From a bacterium (lineage in GTDB: Bacteria > UBP14 > UBA6098 > B30-G16), in assembly GCA_027007865.1 (NCBI GenBank), contig JALTEE010000331.1, positions 1 through 6,823 on the forward strand: a stretch of 6,823 bases of DNA, in the 5' to 3' direction. Under the pieces are notes generated by a model. That model was not told where the DNA came from, ran no database searches, and was given only the letters and a program-made list of their open reading frames with translations. The position numbers and the translations under genes are program-made. Positions 1 to 4,200 of the stretch are shown here, in pieces (the first letter of the stretch is position 1; each line of letters begins with the position of its first letter).

Positions 1-53
1 CCATGGCGGGACGGGAAAACGCAAAGTTCGAGTGTTTTAGTTTGATGAATCAT
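1..53 (-). CDS. possible short reading frame, 5' end only, running off the left edge
   Basis: On the minus strand an ATG at 53-51 follows a purine-rich AGGAGAGG ribosome site (70-63) and a good sigma70-like promoter (105-78), so initiation here is plausible. Only 17 codons are visible (MIHQTKTLELCVFPSRH) before the window ends. The last of these run into a palindromic GTCCCGCC-type repeat, which suggests that the frame may be chance or repeat-derived rather than a real protein. No family is recognisable. It parallels the 50-codon frame behind the second copy of the same promoter cassette at 715-767. Confidence 0.2.
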   Translation of the reverse strand, partial: MIHQTKTLELCVFPSRH

Positions 54-106
54 TTTTGTTTTCCTCTCCTGCTTGAAAAAATAATGCGAAAGTGGCTCGT
101 GTCAAG
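51..106 (-). repeat. promoter/RBS cassette, copy A (direct repeat of 715-767)
   Basis: Read on the minus strand this segment starts CTTGACACGAGCCA, which is identical over 14 bases to copy B at 767-754. It then shares CATTAT and GAGGAAAACAAA with copy B and ends in ATG. By eye the copies agree at roughly four of five positions, with small indels between the -10 box and the Shine-Dalgarno sequence. The copy begins only four bases beyond the hicA stop codon. Confidence 0.6.
78..105 (-). promoter_or_regulatory. sigma70-like promoter in cassette copy A
   Basis: A perfect TTGACA -35 hexamer (105-100) is separated by 16 bp from TATTTT (83-78) on the minus strand. The predicted start near 71 leaves an 18-base leader containing AGGAGAGG before the ATG at 53. 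It lies immediately downstream of hicA and would drive whatever lies to the left of the window. Confidence 0.5.
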
Positions 107-109
107 AAA

Positions 110-337
110 TCATTTCTTCAGCAATTCATTGAATTCATCGACTGTTAGTCCGGCATCGTGGATAATTGCTCTTTGGGTACCAGGCGGCATCGTTTTTGAT
201 GAATGACAGGACACAGGAATAATCCTGTCTCCATTATCCATTATTGCGTGAGAACCTTTCCAGCGATTTACCCAAAAACCTGCTTTTTCAAGGACTCGAA
301 TCATCTGCCTGCCTGTAACAGGAACCATTTTGCTCAT
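110..337 (-). CDS. hicA: HicA-family mRNA interferase toxin
   Basis: This 75-residue protein is a HicA (YcfA-type) toxin. The family has a small dsRNA-binding-like fold and cleaves mRNA in the cytoplasm, blocking translation until bound by HicB. The visible signature is the conserved KGSH with catalytic His30, followed by a short strand pair, an IPVSCH segment (His45), then PPGTQRAIIHDAGLTVDEF, which matches the family's C-terminal pattern of a Gly-Thr, a helix and a 'aGls.eeF' ending. The length is typical and nothing appears truncated. The start ATG (337-335) overlaps the hicB stop by 4 bases (ATGA), with GGAAG inside hicB about 7 bases upstream, so the pair is probably translationally coupled. 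The gene order is antitoxin first, opposite to E. coli hicAB but common elsewhere. Family assignment is strong. Activity of this copy is inferred. Confidence 0.92.
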   Translation of the reverse strand: MSKMVPVTGRQMIRVLEKAGFWVNRWKGSHAIMDNGDRIIPVSCHSSKTMPPGTQRAIIHDAGLTVDEFNELLKK

Positions 338-540
338 ACGGCGACTTCCAGAACTTTCATATTTTTTCTGGCATGTTCAATTCTGTCCTCGATGACTTCC
401 ATATATCCGGCGATTGCTTCCATAATATTCTTGATAGCCTCATCTTCTGTTTCGCCCCAAGAATGACATCCGGGCAATTCCGGGCAATGAGCGGAAAATC
501 GCCCATCGGATTCTTTCTCAAGTATGACTCTATGTTTCAT
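334..540 (-). CDS. hicB: HicB-family antitoxin (short form, no DNA-binding domain)
   Basis: This 68-residue protein matches the partial RNase-H-like antitoxin domain of HicB. It begins with a strand (HRVILEKESDGRFSAHCPELPGC), then the characteristic SWGETEDEAIKNIMEAI helix, a second helical stretch and a final strand. HicB proteins neutralise HicA by covering its active site. Many also carry a C-terminal helix-turn-helix or ribbon-helix-helix for autorepression. Here the protein ends straight after the antitoxin fold, so it probably cannot bind the operator alone. The start at 540 is supported by AGAGG (552-548), 7 bases upstream. It is the first clear protein gene downstream of promoter copy B (766-739), about 200 bases away, with a hairpin-rich leader between. 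Confidence 0.9.
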   Translation of the reverse strand: MKHRVILEKESDGRFSAHCPELPGCHSWGETEDEAIKNIMEAIAGYMEVIEDRIEHARKNMKVLEVAV

Positions 541-564
541 CTATGAACCTCTTTTATTGTTTTT

Positions 565-717
565 TCAAGAATGCCCGTTTCGGTCCCGCCGGAGCAGGAT
601 TGGAAACAGGACAGCTGAATGTAGTGACACGGTTTCCGTGTCCTTATTCAATGGGCGATGCGACCTCGCCCCTACGAAATTCGATTTCGATGATATTTGG
701 GCTCGCAGGAATTTCAT
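565..717 (-). CDS. possible 50-residue leader ORF (hairpin-rich, doubtful protein)
   Basis: The frame runs from ATG at 717-715 to TGA at 567-565. It has an excellent ribosome site, GGAGG (730-726), 8 bases before the ATG and a near-consensus promoter just upstream, so on initiation signals alone it would be called a gene. The product would be MKFLRAQISSKSNFVGARSH and 30 further residues, basic and without recognisable domain, signal peptide or membrane segment. Against a protein role, nearly all of the coding DNA consists of three inverted repeats (574-609, 626-642, 653-671). The composition looks like dispersed palindromic repeats read through in one frame. It ends 24 bases before hicB and could act as a translated leader of hicBA or simply be repeat DNA inserted in the 5' leader. 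Confidence 0.25.
   Translation of the reverse strand: MKFLRAQISSKSNFVGARSHRPLNKDTETVSLHSAVLFPILLRRDRNGHS
574..671. repeat. cluster of three consecutive hairpins upstream of hicB
   Basis: Three inverted repeats are stacked in about 100 bases. GTTTC (577-581) pairs with GAAAC (603-607) around a GC-rich loop. GACACGG (626-632) and CCGTGTC (636-642) form a perfect 7-bp stem with a TTT loop. GGGCGA (653-658) and TCGCCC (666-671) form a perfect 6-bp stem. This density, and the high GC compared with flanking DNA, resembles REP/BIME-type palindromic repeat clusters. On the hicBA transcript they would fold in the leader. Confidence 0.6.
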
Positions 718-767
718 TTTGTTTTCCTCCCACCTAAAAATATAATGAAAAATTGGCTCGTGTCAAG
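715..767 (-). repeat. promoter/RBS cassette, copy B (direct repeat of 51-106)
   Basis: This is the minus-strand partner of the copy at 51-106. It shares the 14-base block at 767-754 exactly, keeps the same -35/-10 spacing, and ends in GAGGAAAACAAA plus ATG. The two copies flank the hicBA pair in the same orientation. Confidence 0.6.
739..766 (-). promoter_or_regulatory. sigma70-like promoter in cassette copy B, candidate hicBA promoter
   Basis: TTGACA (766-761), a 16-bp spacer and TATATT (744-739) on the minus strand are close to consensus. The predicted start is near 732, giving a leader through the hairpin cluster and on to hicB at 540. I see no other comparable promoter between here and hicB. 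Confidence 0.55.
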
Positions 768-834
768 GGAATATTTCCCAAATCATGCCCGTGAGCCAGC
801 GCTAATCTTGAACTTGAAACTTCGAACTCGAAAC
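768..834. other. intergenic segment, no gene seen
   Basis: This stretch separates the beta-barrel gene stop from promoter copy B. It contains a short inverted repeat (GGGAA/TTCCC, 768-780) and a low-complexity run at about 808-832 built from repeated GAAC/GAAAC units. There is no GC-rich stem with a T tract on the minus strand, so no convincing terminator for the upstream gene. Confidence 0.5.
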
Positions 835-2052
835 TCAATAGAATTCATATCGTAGAGAAACTGATATATACGATGTCGCTATGTCGTCGTGCGGAGTTGT
901 GTGCCATTCGGGGAAATACGATGCAGACACATCGGCACGGATGTTTTTTATGAGCCACACGGAACTTATCAGCGATAAATCCACAAAATTGTAGTTTGAA
1001 AATGCGATTCCCGTATCGGGAATGGATTTGTAAAATCTTTTTCCCGGCTCGACCGATAGAAATAGCCAAAATTTGTTGTAGTCGAAGTAATTTACGGAAA
1101 TTTCGGCGCCCCAATCGGTATAACTTTCGAGCGGCTCTTCATCGTTTGCGCTCTGCGTAGAAAAGAGCGGTCCTGCGGAAAAGTTCCACATTCCGAAATC
1201 TTTTCCGGCGGCAACGGCGCTTTTCAGCCACAGATAGTCGAAGAAAACATCGTCCTGCGTATCATAGTTGCGGTTTTCCAATTCGAGCGACGGTTCGAGC
1301 ATCCAGCCGGAACGGGACAGCAGCAGCGACAATTGAGATGTGCTCCATATAGCGCTGTATGAGCCGATTTCGCTCTCCGATGGAAAGTGCTTTCTGTCGT
1401 ATTCGAGCCAAGTTTCGCCGAAATTTCCGTCGTTCCACAGTTTCGATGCAGAAAGTTGAATTTGTCTTCGGTCGTAATTTGCATCGGCGGAATCGGGAAC
1501 GCTGCGGTATGAATAGCTCCAGGCGATTTCGTCGTCGGCGCCGAACAATCCGAATCGATAGGATATTTTCGAGCGGAGGAGGTCGTAATTATAGTAATAA
1601 CTCGATGTTTCCTCGTATCGTTTCCCTTCGGCCCAGAGCCGCGCTGATAGTTTTTTATCGCCAAAATTTTGCGAAAGCCGCAGATTGAAGCGATGTTTGC
1701 CATATCCTACGACATCGTCATCGCCGGAATATGCGACTCTGCCTTCGACGAGTTCGGAACTTTCGATTTCGAAAAGCTGCGATGCGAACTGCCATCTTGC
1801 GAGCAATTGTGCCCAGGTGCTTTTATCGCCGATGTCGGATGAAATTTCGCCTCGAAAAATATGCGAACCGAGTTTCTTTTCATAGTTCCCATCGAGCAAG
1901 AATTTCCCTTCGCTTGTGAGACTGGTGGTATCGTCTTCCAGAAGCGTGTATCTCTGCGAAATAAACGACCCGCCGAGACCGACTCGCAGCCAAGGCAATT
2001 CACAGAATGCCAGTGAAAACAATAAAAAAATTATGCCAATCCAATTACGCAT
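835..2052 (-). CDS. predicted outer-membrane beta-barrel protein, family not recognised
   Basis: This is a 405-residue protein from ATG 2052. A TTG three codons upstream is the alternative start, and neither has a strong Shine-Dalgarno. Residues 4-16 (WIGIIFLLFSLAF) form a hydrophobic signal-peptide core. Cleavage after Cys17 before ELPW fits signal peptidase I. The LAFC sequence is not a proper lipobox, because Phe sits at -1. The rest is rich in Tyr, Trp and Ser, with repeated alternating polar/aromatic stretches separated by acidic turns (for example ISVNYFDYNKFWLFLSVEPG near 310-330). It finishes ISVSLRYEFY, with a terminal aromatic residue like the C-terminal insertion signal recognised by BamA. 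I therefore infer an outer-membrane barrel, with perhaps 14-18 strands. Substrate and role are unknown. It is monocistronic here, divergent from the transketolase gene. A periplasmic beta-rich protein is the main alternative. Confidence 0.75.
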   Translation of the reverse strand: MRNWIGIIFLLFSLAFCELPWLRVGLGGSFISQRYTLLEDDTTSLTSEGKFLLDGNYEKKLGSHIFRGEISSDIGDKSTWAQLLARWQFASQLFEIESSELVEGRVAYSGDDDVVGYGKHRFNLRLSQNFGDKKLSARLWAEGKRYEETSSYYYNYDLLRSKISYRFGLFGADDEIAWSYSYRSVPDSADANYDRRQIQLSASKLWNDGNFGETWLEYDRKHFPSESEIGSYSAIWSTSQLSLLLSRSGWMLEPSLELENRNYDTQDDVFFDYLWLKSAVAAGKDFGMWNFSAGPLFSTQSANDEEPLESYTDWGAEISVNYFDYNKFWLFLSVEPGKRFYKSIPDTGIAFSNYNFVDLSLISSVWLIKNIRADVSASYFPEWHTTPHDDIATSYISVSLRYEFY

Positions 2053-2114
2053 ACCTAACAAAATAAATTATTTAGTCGGTTAAGCAATTTGATAATTGAT
2101 TTTCGATGAAATAT

Positions 2115-2144
2115 TTGTTATTTTATACAATCGGCTGTTATATT
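2115..2144 (+). promoter_or_regulatory. candidate promoter for the transketolase gene
   Basis: TTGTTA (2115-2120) is followed after 18 bp by TATATT (2139-2144), or after 17 bp by TTATAT. The start would be near 2151, about 47 bases ahead of the ATG at 2198. The surrounding DNA is AT-rich, so the match is only moderately informative. It overlaps the candidate minus-strand promoter. Confidence 0.35.
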
Positions 2145-2149
2145 TTCAA
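2122..2149 (-). promoter_or_regulatory. candidate promoter for the beta-barrel gene
   Basis: On the minus strand TTGAAA (2149-2144), a 16-bp spacer and TATAAA (2127-2122) give a good sigma70-like promoter, with a start near 2115 and a leader of about 63 bases before the ATG at 2052. It shares most of its bases with the opposing plus-strand candidate. Confidence 0.4.
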
Positions 2150-2184
2150 AAATCGAGTTTTATGGAAAACCATTAAAATATGTT

Positions 2185-2189
2185 GGAGG
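2185..2189 (+). promoter_or_regulatory. Shine-Dalgarno that fixes the transketolase start
   Basis: GGAGG lies 8 bases before ATG 2198. An earlier in-frame ATG at 2180 would place this site inside the coding sequence and has no ribosome site of its own, so 2198 is preferred. Confidence 0.8.
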
Positions 2190-2197
2190 AAAGCACA

Positions 2198-3049
2198 ATG
2201 AAAGCAGACGAGTTGTCGCATCTCGAAGAGGTCGCTCGGCGCATACGGTTCGATATTATTAAGATGACCTATTTAGCAGGTTCGGGGCATCCCGGCGGTT
2301 CGCTGTCCATCGCTGATATTTTGACGGCGCTCTATTTTAAGCATTTGAATCACGACCCTAAAAATCCCGATTGGCAGGAGCGCGACAGAGTAATTCTATC
2401 CAAGGGGCACGCCTGTCCTGCGCTATATGCCGCTCTCGCCGAAGCGGGATATTTCGAGCGCGAAGAACTTTGGACATTGCGCAAACTCGGTTCAAGACTT
2501 CAAGGACATCCCGCAATTGACAGAGAGTTGCCTGGCATAGAAATTTCCACAGGTTCCCTCGGACAAGGGCTTTCCATCGCTGTCGGCACCGCTTTGGCAG
2601 GGAAATTGCTTGACGATGCAAAATGGCGAACATACGCAATTCTCGGCGACGGCGAAATCGAAGAAGGACAGGTCTGGGAAGCATTTATGGCAGCAGGACA
2701 CTATCACCTCGATAATCTAACCGCAATTATCGATAACAACGACCTGCAAATCGATGGCTTCGTTTGCGATGTGATGAATGTTCATCCAATACCCGATAAA
2801 TTGAAAGCATTTAACTGGCAGGTCTTTACTGTCGATGGGCATTCGATTTCGGATATAATCGATGTGTTAGAGGAAACAAGGAAAATTAAGGGAATGCCGA
2901 CTGCGATAATCGCTAAAACGGTTAAAGGCAAAGGCGTTTCATATATGGAGAATGTGGCGGATTGGCACGGCAAAGCGCCGAACAGAGAACTCGCCTTGAA
3001 AGCGGTCGCAGAACTCGGTTTCCAAAAAGAAGCATTAGACGCAGAATGA
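2198..3049 (+). CDS. transketolase, N-terminal (thiamine-diphosphate-binding) subunit of a split enzyme
   Basis: This 283-residue protein equals the first half of a standard transketolase (about 620-670 residues). Split enzymes of this type transfer two-carbon ketol units between sugar phosphates in the non-oxidative pentose phosphate pathway, in the cytoplasm. Visible motifs, in order, are SGHPGGSLS (His31), SKGHACPALY (His71), LQGHP (His104), STGSLGQGLS (118-126), then the ThDP/metal motif GDGE (150-153) ending in NN (180-181), and AKTVKGKGVS with WHGKAP (His257) near the C-terminus. Length and ending match free-standing N subunits, so it is not a truncated full-length protein. The C subunit (pyrimidine-binding and C-terminal domains), usually the next gene, is absent. 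The stop overlaps an ATG (ATGA, 3046-3049) that opens only a 20-codon frame. It may pair with a C subunit elsewhere. A DXS-like or other ketolase role is less likely. Confidence 0.93.
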   Translation: MKADELSHLEEVARRIRFDIIKMTYLAGSGHPGGSLSIADILTALYFKHLNHDPKNPDWQERDRVILSKGHACPALYAALAEAGYFEREELWTLRKLGSRLQGHPAIDRELPGIEISTGSLGQGLSIAVGTALAGKLLDDAKWRTYAILGDGEIEEGQVWEAFMAAGHYHLDNLTAIIDNNDLQIDGFVCDVMNVHPIPDKLKAFNWQVFTVDGHSISDIIDVLEETRKIKGMPTAIIAKTVKGKGVSYMENVADWHGKAPNRELALKAVAELGFQKEALDAE

Positions 3050-3108
3050 TAGATATATTACACAAATTTGAACACGGTCGGGACAAAATGACCTTGCTCA
3101 AAATGTAA
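3046..3108 (+). CDS. 20-codon frame overlapping the transketolase stop, doubtful
   Basis: ATG 3046-3048 overlaps the upstream TGA by ATGA, the arrangement typical of translational coupling. The frame ends after 20 residues (MIDILHKFEHGRDKMTLLKM). It has no recognised similarity to the start of a transketolase C subunit and could be chance. It is recorded because this is the position where the missing partner gene would be expected. Confidence 0.12.
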   Translation: MIDILHKFEHGRDKMTLLKM

Positions 3109-3202
3109 GTTGTGGTGAGGAAGCACTTATATATTTGAATTTTGGAATTTTGATTTATATTTTTCATATAACTAAATAAAAAATAAGATATAACTCCTGC
3201 AA
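3050..3202. other. AT-rich intergenic segment, no gene seen
   Basis: Apart from the doubtful 20-codon frame this segment holds no supported gene. From about 3126 it is extremely AT-rich, including a tandem octamer GAATTTTG (3137-3144 and 3145-3152). There is only a weak TATAT/ATATA inverted pair, so I see no convincing intrinsic terminator for the transketolase gene. Confidence 0.5.
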
Positions 3203-3297
3203 AAAATCCTCACTGTCATTCCTTTGCTTGACGGGGGAATCCGGTAAAATCGACACTTTTGTCCCGCCGTGGCGGGAAAGTTGGACAGTGAGATTTT
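3203..3297. repeat. ~95-bp element with terminal inverted repeats and an internal hairpin
   Basis: AAAATCCTCACTGTC (3203-3217) is the inverse complement of GACAGTGAGATTTT (3284-3297), apart from one extra base. Inside lie GTCATTCC...GGAATCC (3216-3242), resembling the widespread GTCATTCC/GGAATCC palindromic repeat, and a perfect 6-bp stem CCCGCC-GT-GGCGGG (3263-3276). The layout suggests a small non-coding mobile or dispersed repeat just upstream of the EIIA gene. Confidence 0.5.
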
Positions 3298-3340
3298 ATC
3301 TATTTCGCAGGGTTCATAAATAAGATTTACAGGGAGAAAT

Positions 3341-4174
3341 ATGGACATCGATATCTTATCAATATTGCAAAAAGATTGCTGCGAGACGAAGTTAAAATCG
3401 CGCAAAAAGGACGGTATCCTTCGGGAACTCGTTTCTATTGCGAAGCGCTCCGATTTGCTCGCTGAAATTTCGGAGGAAAAAATATATGAACTTCTTCGAC
3501 AGCGAGAGGAACAAGGCAGCACCGGCATTGGTGGAGGTTTGGCGATACCACATACAACAGTCCCCGGTTTAGAACACTTTGTTCTCGTTCTGGCGATATC
3601 TCGGCGCGGTGTAAATTTCGATGCGCTCGATAAGCACAAAGTTCACATTTTCGCTTTAATATTGGGACCGGAAGGATTGCCGAAACTTCACATACAACTA
3701 CTCGCACAACTATCGCACATTTTCCGAGATGAAGCGGTCAGAAAAGAATTGATAAAATCTTCAACACCGCTCGCACTATACGAAAATTTTATGCGGCAAG
3801 TTTATCCGATATACAAAAAGCCGAAGGAAAAATCTATCGAGCGAAAGGTTGTTTTTTTAATTTTACAGCAGAGCAATCTATTTGAAAGCATTATCGAATA
3901 TCTCGCCGAACTCGGATTGAGCGGCGCAACTGTTATCAAATCTAAAGGAATGAGAAGCATTTTATCGGGGCTGCCACTGTTTGCCGATTTTATCAAAGTT
4001 TTTGGCGATAGTATCGACGAAAGCCGTGTCATAGTTTTTACGGTTCACAAAAATCTCTTGGATGATGTCATTTCCGGAATAGAAAATATAACAGGCGATT
4101 TGAACAAACATACCGGCGCAATGATTATGGTCATTGAGCCTATGGTATTGAAAGGCACGTTGGAACTAATATAA
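3341..4174 (+). CDS. PTS EIIA (PtsN/fructose-type) domain fused to a PII-like C-terminal domain
   Basis: This 277-residue protein starts at ATG 3341 after AGGGAG (3331-3336). Residues about 3-155 are a type-2 EIIA domain. The REEQGSTGIGGGLAIPHTTVPGL block (55-77) carries the phosphorylatable His71, followed by the usual strand and LLAQLSHIFRDEAVRKEL helix region. Such domains take phosphate from HPr or NPr. PtsN-like members regulate rather than transport. Residues about 168-277 form a second domain: a strand (KVVFLILQ), a helix (LFESIIEYLAELG), GATVIKSKGM, a long loop, a strand (SRVIVFTV), a helix, and GAMIMVIEP. This beta-alpha-beta-beta-alpha-beta order resembles the ferredoxin-like fold of PII signalling proteins. 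That assignment is by pattern only. No EI, HPr, EIIB or EIIC lies nearby, and a histidine kinase gene follows after 26 bases, so a regulatory role is likely. Confidence 0.85.
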   Translation: MDIDILSILQKDCCETKLKSRKKDGILRELVSIAKRSDLLAEISEEKIYELLRQREEQGSTGIGGGLAIPHTTVPGLEHFVLVLAISRRGVNFDALDKHKVHIFALILGPEGLPKLHIQLLAQLSHIFRDEAVRKELIKSSTPLALYENFMRQVYPIYKKPKEKSIERKVVFLILQQSNLFESIIEYLAELGLSGATVIKSKGMRSILSGLPLFADFIKVFGDSIDESRVIVFTVHKNLLDDVISGIENITGDLNKHTGAMIMVIEPMVLKGTLELI

Positions 4175-4200
4175 AAATCGATTAGAATTGGTGCGAAAAA

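Noticed and set aside
3..466. Plus-strand frames of 67 and 87 codons across the hicBA region
   Set aside because: They are antisense to hicA and hicB, whose family motifs are unmistakable, and have no ribosome sites.
524..745. Plus-strand frames of 64-73 codons between hicB and the barrel gene
   Set aside because: They read through the hairpin cluster and the minus-strand promoter cassette, without initiation signals.
51..767. CRISPR-like or integron attC-like interpretation of the repeated segments
   Set aside because: Only two diverged copies exist, 660 bases apart. There are no regular spacers, no integrase, and the conserved bases are promoter and ribosome-site bases.
1224..1703. 159-codon minus-strand frame inside the beta-barrel gene, and a 109-codon plus-strand frame at 1359-1688
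   Set aside because: Both are rich in Arg/Ser/Ile strings with no domain. They lie wholly within the better supported barrel gene, which has a signal peptide and a barrel-like C-terminus.
2026..2036. Lipoprotein signal for the barrel protein (LAFC around Cys17)
   Set aside because: The residue before Cys is Phe, which is not accepted in a standard lipobox. Signal peptidase I cleavage fits better.
3228..3250. TTGACG and TAAAAT as a promoter for the EIIA gene
   Set aside because: The spacer is only 11 bp, so the boxes cannot act together. The match is explained by the repeat element.
3172..3639. 155-codon minus-strand frame across the EIIA gene start
   Set aside because: It crosses the inverted-repeat element and the antisense of the EIIA active-site region, has no ribosome site and shows no domain.
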